Source: Triplophysa rosa
Lineage: Eukaryota; Chordata; Actinopteri; Cypriniformes; Nemacheilidae
DNA length: 64,000 nt
NCBI RefSeq assembly: GCF_024868665.1
Contig: NC_079900.1
Span: forward strand, 21,267,509-21,331,508
Reading direction: 5' to 3'
Positions 1-9,352 of this stretch are shown here, one piece after another. The notes under the pieces were generated by a model, which was not told the origin of the DNA, ran no database searches, and was given only the letters and a program-made list of their open reading frames with translations. Numbering within the stretch: the first letter of the stretch is position 1; every line of letters begins with the position of its first letter. A program made the translations under genes and the position numbers.

Positions 1-457
1 GGCTGAGATCATTGCTGCATGATATACAGCTATTGAAACTTTCAAATAAACATAAACAACAGGGCACTCTAAAAACTTTTCCAGTGTGAGGAAGTGAACT
101 GTAAAACCCAGACAGACAAAGACAGAGCCTAGAGTCATTGTATTTATGGGCAGTTGCTCAGGCGTGGAATAACTGTGTATTTATTAACTAAATTAATTGA
201 CCAAGGACATCAAGGTCATGCATTATGATGTAATGTGCAGCCCATATATAAAAGCAGTCAGTCAACACAGCCCTCAGACTTTTGACTTGTGGTGTAATGT
301 CTGGTCCCCTTTGCAGCTTTTTCTTTTCTCTGATAATAGCACTGTCACGGAACACCACAGCATGGAAAACTGAATGAATATTAATGCATATAAATGTTCT
401 TCAAATCTCTTGGGGGCAAAAATACAAATTAAAACAAAAGCCAGTCAACCAGTATAG
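1..457. other. No gene seen; left edge of window
   Basis: AT-rich sequence with no conserved reading frame and no repeat family I can name. Runs up to the inverted repeat of the DIRS-like remnant. Confidence 0.5.
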
Positions 458-804
458 TGAACGTCTCGGATACGACTGTAAACTCCGTTCCCTGATGGAG
501 GGAACGAGATGTTGTGTTGAGAGACAGACTGGGGTTTGATCTTGAGAACCTATCATCTCCGAGAGGAATTTTAAAACGCCAATGGGCTTGGCGAATGGCA
601 CACGCACGCCAGTCCCCGCCCCGTGTATACGGGTATAAGGGGAAGATGGCGGCGGCCATTCACTCATCTTTTCGGCTGAGGAGCCTGAGAGGCACTCCCG
701 GTTGCTGCAGCGGGTCGGCGAAGCATTGTGGCATGAAGACACAACGTCTCGTTCCCACCATCAGGGAACGGAGGTTACAGTCGTAACCGAGACGTTCCCC
801 TTCA
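458..804. repeat. Inverted-repeat module of the DIRS-like element
   Basis: Positions 458-519 and 740-799 are inverted copies of one about 60-base sequence (core AACGTCTCGG, then CCGTTCCCTGATGG), with a few mismatches. They flank a GC-rich spacer. In addition, 27 bases at 512-538 recur in direct orientation at about 815-841 (core TTGTGTTGAGAGACAGACTG). Short inverted terminal repeats plus a nearby repeated segment are typical of DIRS termini and the internal complementary region. It could also be a small non-autonomous derivative inserted next to the longer remnant. Confidence 0.65.
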
Positions 805-1263
805 GTCGGTCTCTCGATGTTGTGTTGAGAGACAGACTGGGGACCTATGTTTACACGCCACGGCGCTGAGCCGTATCACGACCTTCAGCGGAGCAACACT
901 GACTGGACAAGCGAGTCACAAGTGAGCGCTACTGCGAGACGTAATCTTCCAGTGGGATCAGTACTAGTAGCATACCAGAGGCTCGTACCGATGGTCATCA
1001 CGGACGGTGGCGTTTGTCTCTATTAGCAAGACGCCACCCGGCGCCATAAGGAACGCTGGGGAAACACTGCTCTCCTCGTTGAAGAGAGTGCTACGGAGGC
1101 CACATCCTACCACAAGGGGAGGTTACATGTGGAGACACCAACATGGTCTCAACAGTGGGGGAGAACAACATGTGACTAAATTGCACAAGCCCGAATAGGG
1201 GGGACAGAGGTCACAGGTTCACCGACGGCAAGCCACTCAAGGTCTCCTCATCCCATCCAGGGG

Positions 1264-1537
1264 CTAGACATTGAGATTCCAGAGGCCTGGCTTGGGGTGC
1301 CACACTGTGCCCTTCCCCTGCGACAGAAGGTCCTTCGTCAGGAGAATCGGCCAGGGGGGAACTATCGTCAGAGCCACCAGGTCTGAGAACCAAGTCTGGT
1401 TGGGCCAGTAAGGAGCAACTAGCAGTGCTCGATGTCCCTCTTCCCTGACCTTGCACAGGTCCTGTGCAAGGAGGCTCACTAGGGAGGAAGGTGTACTTCC
1501 GCTTGTCCCGCGGCCAGCTGTGTGCTAAGGCATCCAT
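1264..1537 (-). pseudogene. DIRS RT-RNase H C-terminal remnant
   Basis: Minus-strand translation gives MDALAHSWP at 1537 and then, after a frameshift near 1450-1470, LCKVREEG, LLVAPYWPNQTWFSDL, KDLLSQGKGT and WHPKPGLWNLN. This phrase order is characteristic of the end of the reverse transcriptase-RNase H polyprotein in fish DIRS elements, as I remember the family. The region is under 100 codons, whereas the complete domain needs several hundred. No RT catalytic motif is present. The upstream part is replaced directly by gag sequence, which implies a large internal deletion with a junction close to 1537. It cannot encode an active enzyme. Confidence 0.65.
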
Positions 1538-2460
1538 GCCGAAGGATTGCGTAACACAGTAGCCGTGCGTAACTCGCTCATGCTAGTTGGGTCGGCCTTC
1601 CCATCATCCAGGTCTCTCAGGGTTTTTGCCTGAAAGACCTGAAAGACCGCCATAGTGTGGAGGGCGGAAGCAGCCTGTCCCGCAGCATTGTAAGCATTGA
1701 AAGCTTACAAGCTTTGGAAGGAAGTCTAGGCTGACCCCTCCAGGTGGCAGCTGTCCACAGATGCACAGATGCACCGCGACTGCACACTCCACCTGGGGGA
1801 TGCCTCCCCACCATCCAGGGAAGTAACAGCACCTGAGCCCGCTAGCCGGGAACGCGCCGAGAGGACTTCCGGGGAAAATGGCACCGGGGCCATTTTGGTC
1901 TCCAGAAACCAAGAGTCCAGGCTGCGCGGGCAAGCATGGCATGACATCTCAGCGTCAACCTCATCTTGAGCTCGACCGCCCGGGGGCGGGAGCTCCGAAA
2001 GGTCTTCAGCATCTGATGCCAGGAGGTAGCTGTCCGATGCTATGACAGAGAGTTTGTCTTCATCCCTCAGTTGAGTCTGCCCGCTATGGGACAGTCCACC
2101 GCCGCCCATCGGGGACGAGCCAGGTGAGCGTCCTGGGGTATGTGTGGTCCGCGAAACCGAAGCTGACGGAGCGACATCCATAGGTACCCCCAAATCACCC
2201 CTGCTGCTCGCAGAAGCGGTCAACCTCGCTGAAGCGGCAGTCGAACTCGCCTGGGAAGCCGACGGGGTGGCGGCAGTGCTCACAAAGAACGTAGCCAGCC
2301 GTGACCGCAACACCTTAATCCCCATGTTCTCACACACAGAATATGCCAGATCGACAAATCCTGCCTCAGCCAGCTTGAGCCCCAAGCATGTGACGCAGGT
2401 GTCGTGCCCATCTGACTCAGGGATGAGTCTGTCACACCCAAGGACACAGCTGCGAGACAT
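1535..2460 (-). pseudogene. DIRS gag-like protein, frameshifted
   Basis: The minus-strand frame opens at ATG 2460 and runs 244 codons to 1726. Its N-terminus has a Cys/His cluster (CVLGCDRL, then DGHDTCVTCLG, then CENMGIKVLRSRL), which resembles the zinc-binding N-terminus of fish DIRS gag proteins. The histidine usual after CLG appears to be missing (KLAEAG). The middle is Ser/Ala/Pro rich. Below 1726 the protein continues in other frames: AAGQAASALHTMAVFQVFQ near 1680-1625 and LRDLDDGKADPTS near 1620-1580 resemble the gag C-terminal region. At least two frameshifts are therefore needed to read the whole, and it is a pseudogene. Presumed role in the parent element: capsid/nucleic-acid binding. 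Confidence 0.65.
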
Positions 2461-2701
2461 GCTCGCAACTGTGAGAAATTTGCTCTTTTAGATCTGTAGC
2501 TCGCTGCCGAGACGCCCAGGGGAAGTCCGTTGTTGAAAGGGAGAAGTCCACGCTCTGCGTGACTAAGACCTCACCTCAACGTGCCAGCTGGAATGCAGTT
2601 ATTAAAACAGTAGGAGGTTGGCAGGGGTGGTCGGCACGGGAGATGGGGTAATGTTGCCCTTGACCTCTAACCCAGACAAGTGGATATTTCTCAAGCTTAC
2701 C

Positions 2702-3175
2702 TATAGACCGTTTCATCGGACGCACACGCGACTGACCCCCAGTTACGTAACTTACGGTTTGTGTTTGGCTAGTGTCTAATAATATAACTATTTATATTTT
2801 ATGTTAATATTAATTTATATTATTATTTTACTGTATAATCATTTTATTAAATAAATGATTTGTTGAATTTTGTTGTATGTTCATTTTATTAAATAAACAA
2901 TTTGTTGTATGGGTCCTGTAGTTCGGTCGCATTTAAAGAAACCGTGTGGTACATTGACATCTAGCGGTTGAGCTTGGTATCACAGTCTAAATTCAAAATA
3001 TTGGAGAGACAAGTTTAGCCAAGTAACGGTTCTTCTCGGTTTCTTTTGATTGTTATCAGAAATAATCTACAGGCACCGTATTGTTTGTGAATGTGCACCA
3101 GAAGTTCAGTTGGGGTCACAAAAGTGTGCATGCGCAGTAACGTTTGTTTATGTTGTTAGGATGAAACCGTCTATA
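2702..3175. mobile_element. MITE, TATAGAC-terminated family, copy 1
   Basis: It starts TATAGACCGTTTCATC and ends with the near-perfect inverse GATGAAACCGTCTATA, giving about 16-bp terminal inverted repeats. There is no coding capacity and the middle is AT-rich. The same sequence in the opposite orientation makes up 59713-60359, and shorter relatives are at 57430-57670 and 21145-21200. The TA at each end suggests a TA target site (Tc1/mariner-like), but this is inference. Confidence 0.7.
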
Positions 3176-3452
3176 GATACAACTTTCTTTTTGGCTACAT
3201 TTGACCATTAAAGGTAACATGGTGTACAGCGGCGATTTGACCTAATGAGACGAAACCCGTTGGCCACACACAGTTTAGAGGGTAAAATAATGACGGGTGG
3301 GCTCAATGGCCCCAGGTCATGAGATATTATACAAAGACAACCAAACAATTATCAACATGTGAGCATTATGCCCACAGTCCACAGGACATTAATTCCACCC
3401 CAGTTGTTCATTCTCACAATGACTGTCAGCATGTAAATCTCTTTTAACAGGG
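3176..3452. other. No gene seen
   Basis: Short spacer between two MITEs. No frame or motif that I can support. Confidence 0.5.
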
Positions 3453-3788
3453 TTAAAGGGATAGTTCGCCCAAAAGTTAAAATTCTGACATCATTTACTC
3501 ACCCTCTTGTCATCTTAAACCTGTATGACTTTCTTTCTTCTGGAAATAACAAAAGAAGATATTTTGAAGAATGCTGGTAGCCAAAAACCGTTGGTCCCCA
3601 TTGACTTCTATTCCTATTTCTTCTCTTCCAATGCAAGTCAATGGGAACCAAGGGTTTTCTCTTACCAACACTCTTCAAAATATCTTCTTTTGTGTTTTGC
3701 AAAAGAAAAAAACTCATATAGGCTTGAAATGTCAAGAGGTTGAGTAAATGATGACAGAATTTTGATTTTTGGATGAACTATCCCTTAA
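3453..3788. mobile_element. Angel-like foldback MITE, copy 1
   Basis: Bounded by TTAAAGGGATAGTT on the left and AACTATCCCTTAA on the right. The two halves are nearly complementary over most of their length (AAAGAAGATATTTTGAAGAA left, TTCAAAATATCTTCTTTTGT right), so the element can fold into one long hairpin. The short open frames on both strands here are a by-product of the palindrome, not genes. The sequence agrees with the very abundant zebrafish foldback element that I know as Angel; the name is from memory. Other copies: 7676-7884 (truncated), 29139-32323 and 46003-49187 (interrupted), 62287-62607. Confidence 0.8.
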
Positions 3789-3918
3789 ATGAGACAAATG
3801 AAGACTTAATGTCATATAAGTTTTATGTAAGGACGAATAGGCCAGTGAGTTCAGAAACAAACCAATAATATGTATGCTTAATTTTTTTTCAATAATAATA
3901 ACAAAACAATGATTGAAT

Positions 3919-4441
3919 TGTCGTGATTCTGCCTCGTCATGTCATGTCTTTCTTGATCTTGTGGTAGAATCACGGCAGGATCCCTTGTTATGTGTGGAGA
4001 GAGTCATTTTGACCCTGTCAGCCTTCGATACTCTCTCCGGTCCTTGTCTGTGTTCCCGCCCTTTTGTATCTCTCGTTATTGGTTGTTTATTAGTTCATGC
4101 CCCACACCTGTTCCCCTTTGATTTGTCCCTCTATTTAATGCCCCTGTGTTCTCTGTCTGGTGTCGGATCATTGTACTGTTATGTTGTACTCTGTCGTGTT
4201 TCGTGTGGGTGAGGTCGTGTCCTGTTAAGTGTAGCTTAGTCCTGTGTAATATGTTTTTAATGTTATTTTTAGTCTTGTTTAGTGTAGTTAGTCTTTGTTC
4301 TTATTATACCCTTGTTTTCCCCCTCGTGGGTTTTTGTTTTGTGTGTTTTATTATTTATTAAAAAGCCTTGTTTAACCCCCTTACCCGCTGTCTGCGTCTG
4401 GGTCCTCTCTCCTTGTCTCACCTTACCCGAGAAGCGTGACA
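3919..4441 (+). repeat. 5' LTR
   Basis: 523 bp, TG...CA ends. A TATA-like CTATTTAATG lies at about 4131 and an ATTAAA polyadenylation-like signal near 4356, in the order expected for U3-R-U5. Compared with the right LTR it carries about 16 extra bases, in T/A-rich stretches near 4255 and 4350. Confidence 0.85.
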
Positions 4442-4500
4442 GAATGATCCGACCATTTTGGACCCAGCAGACAGAGGGATCTCAGCGGGAGGGGTCGATG

Positions 4501-4689
4501 CCGCCGGACTCCCTTCCAGGGTTGAATCCGCCGGACTCCCTTGGAGGGTAGAGGCCGCCGGGCTCCAGTCCAGAGTCGGGACCGCCGGACTCCCTTCCGG
4601 GGTCGAGACTGCCGGAACCCCGTCCAGGATCGAGACCGCCGGGCTCCCTTCCAGGGTTGAGGTCGTCGGATTCCCCTCCAGGGTTGAGG
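4501..4689 (+). repeat. 27-bp tandem array (about 7 copies)
   Basis: Unit of 27 bp, typically CCGCCGGACTCCC followed by TTCCAGGGTTGA and two variable bases. Units are diverged from one another. Because the unit is a multiple of three, frames stay open through the array on both strands (AGLPSRVE-type repeats on the plus strand). It sits directly after the DPAD gag-like start. Confidence 0.8.
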
Positions 4690-4789
4690 CCGCCGGTGTC
4701 CTGTTCCCGCTGCAGATCCCTGCCGGCCTCCCAGCTGGTGCCCAGGCCTGTCGAGTCGACTCTGTTTGTGTGTTGTTTTGTCCTTGTTT

Positions 4790-4867
4790 GCTGCCCAGCT
4801 GCCAGAGAGCGCTGCCCAGCCGTCGGAGATGCTGCCCAGCTGCCAGAGAGCACTGCCCAGCCGCCGA
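4790..4867 (+). repeat. About 21-bp tandem array (about 4 copies)
   Basis: Alternating units GCTGCCCAGCTGCCAGAGAG and GCTGCCCAGCCGTCGGAGAT, four in all, the last one partial. This is a short minisatellite between the two longer arrays of the LTR element. Confidence 0.65.
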
Positions 4868-4920
4868 CATCCTGTCCTGTCATGTCGACATCCAGGCCTG
4901 CCCAGCCGGTGATAGCTGGT

Positions 4921-5217
4921 CTCCCAGCCGGCCATCCAGCCGGCGCCATGTCCTGTCCAGCCGGCCATCCAGCCGGCGCCATGTACAGTCGAGCCGGCCG
5001 TCGAGCCGGTGCCATGTCCTGTCCAGCCGGCCTTCCAGCCGGCACCATGTTGTCTAGCCGGCCATCCAGCCAGCGCCATGTACCGTCTAGCCGGCCATCC
5101 AGCCGGCGCCATGTACTGTCCAGCCGGCCATCTAGCCGGCACCATGTACTGTCCAGCCTGCCATCCAGCCGGCGCTATGTACTGTCCAGCCGGCATTCCA
5201 GCCGGCGCCATGTCAGT
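4921..5217 (+). repeat. 33-bp tandem array (9 copies)
   Basis: Nine units of 33 bp, consensus AGCCGGCCATCCAGCCGGCG followed by CCATGTACTGTCC. Each unit contains two GCCGGC-type half palindromes and one CATG. The unit is 11 codons, so frames stay open on both strands and give long artificial reading frames (for example 4423-5388 minus). It is a continuous minisatellite with no spacers. Confidence 0.85.
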
Positions 5218-5320
5218 GTTTGGTTTTTTATGTATCATGTTTTTGTCATGTCTTGTATTATGGTTTTTGTCATTGTCTTGTCTTGTTTGTGCCTTTTGGA
5301 GCGTCAGGATATCGCTCCTT

Positions 5321-5333
5321 AAGGCGGGGGTTC
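5321..5333 (+). promoter_or_regulatory. Polypurine tract of the LTR element
   Basis: AAGGCGGGGG immediately upstream of the right LTR. This is the expected position and composition for the plus-strand primer of LTR retrotransposons. Confidence 0.7.
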
Positions 5334-5840
5334 TGTCGTGATTCTGCCTCGTCGTGTCATGTCTTTCTTGATCTTGTGGTAGAATCACGGCAGGATCCCT
5401 TGTTATGTGTGGAGAGAGTCATTTTGACCCTGTCGGCCTTCGATACTCTCTCCGGTCCTTGTCTGTGTTCCCGCCCTTTTGTATCTCTCGTTATTGGTTG
5501 TTTATTAGTTCATGCCCCACATCTGTTCCCCTTTGATTTGTCCCTCTATTTAATGCCCCTGTGTTCTCTGTCTGGTGTCGGATCATTGTACTGTTATGTT
5601 GTACTCTGTCGTGTTTCGTGTGGGTGAGGTCTTGTCCTGTTAAGTGTAGCTTAGTCCTGTGTAATATGTTGTTAATTTTTAGTCTTGTTTAGTGTAGTTA
5701 GTCTTTGTTCTTATTATAACCTTGTTTTCCCCCTTGTGGGTTTTTGTTTTGTGTGGTTTATTAGCCTTGTTTAACCCCCTTACCCGCTGTCTGCGTCTGG
5801 GTCCTCTCTCCTTGTCTCACCTTACCTGAGAAGCGTGACA
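5334..5840 (+). repeat. 3' LTR
   Basis: 507 bp, TG...CA ends, followed by target duplication TGAAT (5841-5845). It differs from the 5' LTR by about nine substitutions and small indels. Confidence 0.85.
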
Positions 5841-5929
5841 TGAATAATATCTTAAATGATATAAAAATCATATTACAATATTTGACACATAAAAAATGTG
5901 TCAAATATTTTTTTGCTGTCAGTTATTGA

Positions 5930-6175
5930 GCAAATAGCTATTATAAAAATCCAGTGTTCAAAACTGTCTTCAGTTTCACTGTAAAAAAGTCCCTTTTTTT
6001 CTGCCAGCTGGGTCGACAGAAATATTCCGTAAAATAACAGTTGTTTCCTCTGTTTTTCTTGTAAATTTGCAGTCTTTTCTGTAATTTGCCGTTTTTTAAC
6101 CGTATTTCAAAAATATGTGACAAATCTGATTTGTATAAAATTTTGTAAAATTACATTTTAACAGTATTTTGCTTA
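5930..6175. repeat. Fragment of CACTGTAAAA-type teleost repeat
   Basis: Contains CACTGTAAAAAAGTCCC and a series of TTTTCTGTAA, TTTGCCGTTTTTTAACCGTA phrases. These resemble a common fish repeat with terminal CACTGTAAAA. Ends are not resolved. The short minus-strand open frame here is not a gene. Confidence 0.4.
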
Positions 6176-6242
6176 CCATGATTCACAACAGTGAGCTACA
6201 AATAATGATTAATAATTTGAGCTGTCGGGGACAGGAAACAAA

Positions 6243-6370
6243 TTTTATAAGGGATGCACGATATATTATTGGCCATATCAGTATCAGTCGATAAATGGTA
6301 ATTTTTTATAATATCGTATCGGCCTGATAATACAAGCATGCCGATATATTAAAGACGATAAATGATTAAT
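6243..6370. repeat. GGGATGCACGATATAT repeat fragment
   Basis: Starts GGGATGCACGATATATTATT and continues with alternating ATATCGG/CCGATA phrases. The opening phrase is widespread at the ends of fish hAT-type elements. The right end is not defined. Confidence 0.45.
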
Positions 6371-7285
6371 CATTTCCTCTGATTGAACCACTTTAGCACG
6401 CTACTTGCAATTAAAATACAGTACAGTACTGTTCTTCTAATGTGATCATTCACTTACTACTGTTAGCAAAACGTTGTTGATGTAGGTAGGATACAGTATG
6501 TAGATATAGGAACAAAAGCATACTGTTTGAATCAGATTGTATATGATTAAACATAACTAAATGTTTTCTAGAGTCAATTTTGAATACATATATATATATA
6601 TATATTTATTTATTTATTTAAAAAAATTCCTTATAAAAACAATCATTTAAGTACATGAGTGTAACTGAGTGGTAAATATGTTCTCATTCAACGGACCTCA
6701 AAAATCAGTCTATATTTCCCTTTCAGCATAATTTTCAAAGCATTTTCAATACTCAACATGTGCCAAATTGAGTATAAAACATAATTACAGAGGAGACCGT
6801 GGACACCTCTTAAGCAAACAAAACAGCATCACATTGAGCATTCACTCATAAATCACAAGTGCCACACGACAACCATCGACAGTTTGTATTTAAGGACCTG
6901 CTTTTATTCTGTCATAGTGCGAAACAGCAGCACTGACTGACATGAGAGAGAAAACAAACCTCTCAGAATAAAAAGCACAATGCACGGCTACTATATTTCC
7001 CTCTGAAGAGTGCAGAGAGAGGGAAGAGTGTGGACACTCATATGCACATCCTGATAAATACTGTATGCCTACGGAGTATATAATCGCACCGCTGGCATTC
7101 TTATTTGACCTGGCCACAGCTGCTCGGAAATGGACTGACATTTATTTTGTGAAGGAAATATACAAAGTTTTAAAATAGCACCAATAGCCCCTATTTATTA
7201 AAATTGTTTATTTGAGAGTCAACCCAGCGGAAAAACAAACAAACAGTCTATACTGGTTGTCTGGTCTTAGCTGGTTCAAGTTGGT
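6371..7285. other. No gene seen; short TA run
   Basis: AT-rich sequence with a (TA)n run at about 6588-6604 followed by TTTA repeats. The minus-strand open frame at 6890-7141 has no recognisable features. Confidence 0.45.
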
Positions 7286-7289
7286 TCAT

Positions 7290-7672
7290 TTAGGCCACAA
7301 CCACACGAAGCCAGGGCTTTCCCTATCCAATCTGTTTTTTCCTTTTCACGGAAACCGCAAAACCGACTCAAAACGATGTAGTATAAACACCAAATCAGTA
7401 GGTGGCGCTGTAATTCTGCCACAGAGATACACTAAAAACGGAGAAGAAGACTTGGAGCATGTGCATAAACTTTGCGCGCTGGGGTGATGACATCATCGTT
7501 TCAAAAAATATACGGATCGGCTGTACACACAAAAACTTTTCAGGTTCATCCACTCTGGAACCCAGGCTCTGGAAAATAACGGTTTCAGGCTCCCAAAACG
7601 CTGGATCCGTGTGGACGAAACGCCGATACGATACAAAATCTTTATGTATACAGCTAAGCGTCTCCGTGTGGA
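7290..7672. mobile_element. Probable MITE with CCACACGGAG-type ends
   Basis: The left end GGCCACAACCACACGAAGCC and the inverse of the right end (CCATCCACACGGAGACGC) resemble each other. The interior has GGTGGCGCTGTAATTCTGCC and other phrases I associate with abundant fish MITEs. No open frame is believable. Boundaries are approximate. Confidence 0.4.
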
Positions 7673-7675
7673 TGG

Positions 7676-7884
7676 TTTCTTACTGTCATTCCAAACATTG
7701 CATTGCAAAAGAAGATATTTTGAAGAATGTTGGTAAGCAAACAATATTGCCCCCCTTTGACTTCCACTGTATAAACACATTTCTCAAAATATCTTCTTTT
7801 GCGTCTCACAGAATACAGGTTTTGAATCGCATAAGCCTGAATAGATGGTGACTGAATTTTTATTTTAAGGTGAACTATCCCTTT
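7676..7884. mobile_element. Angel-like MITE, truncated copy 2
   Basis: Contains the Angel internal phrases (AAAGAAGATATTTTGAAGAA, AAATATCTTCTTTTG) and the right end GTGAACTATCCCTTTT, but the left end (TTAAAGGGATAGTT and following) is missing. It abuts the MITE at 7290-7672. Confidence 0.7.
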
Positions 7885-8400
7885 TGATGGCCTTTTACCA
7901 CCTCGTCATTTAAACCTCAGGGTAAGAGAACAAGTAGAGCTCTCGGTCCTGCTGCGTTGCAGATATGAGCTTTAGGATTCGTAGTGTGATTAGGAGCACA
8001 CAGAGTGTTCAGAGATGCTGGTGTCAAGAACCAGCATGTTGGCTCAGCTGCATTTCATTGTGGAACGCGGTAGGAAATGTCAGAGAGTGCCAGCGCCATC
8101 ACATCACATCACACTCTGCACGTCTAAACTTTAGCAAATCTGTGCCTCCAGTGTAGAGATACTCACTGACTGCTGCTGTTTTCATCTATGAATCTATGGA
8201 GGGCATGACACTGATTCATCCTCCTGCTGCAACTCGCTCATACTGTGAATTTGTACAGATTTGCAAGAATATAGTGGACAACTAAACTGTATGTATGATT
8301 GCTACAGTCTGAAAAAAGATGTTATGTTTAAAAAACACAATGAAATGAAGATAAATGTTACAGGAAATGTATAGGATTAATCTCAGCTGTGTAGGGTCTG
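7885..8400. other. No gene seen
   Basis: No conserved frame. The plus-strand frame at 7965-8156 has no recognisable motif. Confidence 0.4.
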
Positions 8401-8547
8401 TGGGGCAGGGGTCTTCAATTCTTCTCCTAGCTACTGTCCTGCAGAGTTCAGCACCAACCCCAATCAAACACACCTGAACCATCTAATAAAGTTCAGGGTT
8501 ATTTGAAAATTACAGACAGGTGTGTTGGAGCAGGGTTGGAACTAAAG

Positions 8548-9309
8548 TGTCACGAGGCAGAAACACACAGATTCAGTTGCGGGGTGAAACAAGGGTTTTA
8601 TTAGAGTCAAACACCAGGCTCTGCACTGGAAAAGTCCACACAGACAGGATCAGCCGAGGACCCAAGATGTCTTAGCTGGCTAAGAAGCCAACTGGGAAAA
8701 CCCAGCGTACGGCAGCGCCAGCAGAGGTGCAGGGCGACGGCAGCAGAAAGTCATAGACTATCCCAGCGAAGAGGGAAGGTAGGCAAAGAACCCCCCGAGG
8801 ATGAAGGCGAGGGCAGAGTAGGCAACCAACGTTCCGAGTACCTCCGTGGGCTGAACCGGCAATCAGTCGTCGGTAGACACAGCCGGAACCGTAATCCAGG
8901 ACCCGTTCTAGCCGGCGTGGTCGACTGAGCGTGGGACTGAGGGCGGTGAACAATCCTTGAAGAGCTTGGGGTGAAGAGGCCCAGGTAGAGGAAAAGGTAA
9001 TCCAACATCCAACAGTACGCATACACACGACAAGACAGAAACTAGAATCTAGGACAAGACTAGACTAGACTAGACTAGACTAGACTAGACTAGACTAGAA
9101 GTTAGTTATCTGAGCGCAAGGTACGGGTATGACTAGAGTCAACGATCGCACAATGGGAGTGAGGAGTGGTAGAGAATACATAGGGAAAAACTAATGGACA
9201 CCAGGTGAAAACACTGAGGGTAATGAGGGGCTGATGATTAGCAGCTGGGGAGGCATACACACACATTCACCCAATAATGACAGAACAGACGAGTGCTAGG
9301 ATCCCGACA
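8548..9309 (-). mobile_element. Solo LTR (762 bp) with target duplication
   Basis: TGTCACGAGG...CCCGACA, flanked by CTAAAG on both sides (8542-8547 and 9310-9315). The inverse polyadenylation-like TTTTATTA near 8595 points to minus orientation. No internal region or second LTR is present, so it is most simply a solo LTR left by LTR-LTR recombination. It carries a pentanucleotide array at 9058-9099. Confidence 0.7.
9058..9099. repeat. (GACTA)n microsatellite, about 8 copies
   Basis: Perfect 5-bp repeat of GACTA inside the solo LTR. Confidence 0.9.
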
Positions 9310-9352
9310 CTAAAGTATGCAGCACAGTGGCTCCCCAGGAGCAAGATTTGAG

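Larger units (their letters stand above)
458..2640 (-). mobile_element. DIRS-like retroelement remnant, internally deleted
   Basis: The minus strand reads 5' leader (about 2640-2461), gag-like ORF (2460 to about 1535, frameshifted), the C-terminal end of an RT-RNase H region (1537-1264), a non-coding 3' part, then an inverted-repeat module (458-804). This order matches the DIRS class, which uses a tyrosine recombinase and inverted/split terminal repeats instead of LTRs and an integrase. Most of the RT domain and any tyrosine recombinase are missing, so the copy is dead. The 5' (right) terminal repeat was not found before the MITE starting at 2702, so the right boundary is approximate. The class assignment rests on my memory of fish DIRS proteins and should be confirmed by a repeat-library search. 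Confidence 0.7.
3919..5840 (+). mobile_element. Complete non-autonomous LTR retrotransposon with minisatellite interior
   Basis: Two direct LTRs (3919-4441 and 5334-5840), both TGTCGTGATT...GTGACA, are flanked by the 5-bp target duplication TGAAT (3914-3918 and 5841-5845). A purine-rich tract, AAGGCGGGGG, lies just before the right LTR. The 892-bp interior starts with a gag-like beginning (GACCCAGCAGAC, reading DPAD, with the initiator apparently ATG changed to TTG) and then consists of three tandem arrays (27-, about 21- and 33-bp units). No protease, RT, RNase H or integrase is present, so it must have been mobilised by a relative, probably Ty3/gypsy-like. The LTRs differ at roughly nine positions plus a few indels. 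A solo LTR of the same family is at 37621-38129 and 54485-54993. Confidence 0.85.
8401..9352. mobile_element. Foldback MITE interrupted by a solo LTR
   Basis: The outer parts 8401-8547 and 9316-9352 together form a foldback element. The left half contains CTGTCCTGCAGAGTTCAGCA and AATCAAACACACCTGAACCA. The right half contains the inverse phrases (CAGGTGTGTTGGAGCAGGGT, then CAGTGGCTCCCCAGGAGCA). This is a common cyprinid repeat type. It was split by the LTR at 8548-9309, with a clean target duplication. Confidence 0.65.

Noticed and set aside
3499..3743. Overlapping plus and minus frames with similar peptides (TKEDILK)
   Set aside because: The Angel-like element is palindromic, so each half encodes a similar chance peptide on opposite strands.
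4921..5217. Regular direct repeats that could suggest a CRISPR array
   Set aside because: The 33-bp units are contiguous with no unique spacers, inside a eukaryotic LTR element.
4423..5388. Long open frames on both strands (up to 321 codons)
   Set aside because: They are translations of the 27- and 33-bp arrays, whose unit lengths are multiples of three. No domain and no start context supports a gene.
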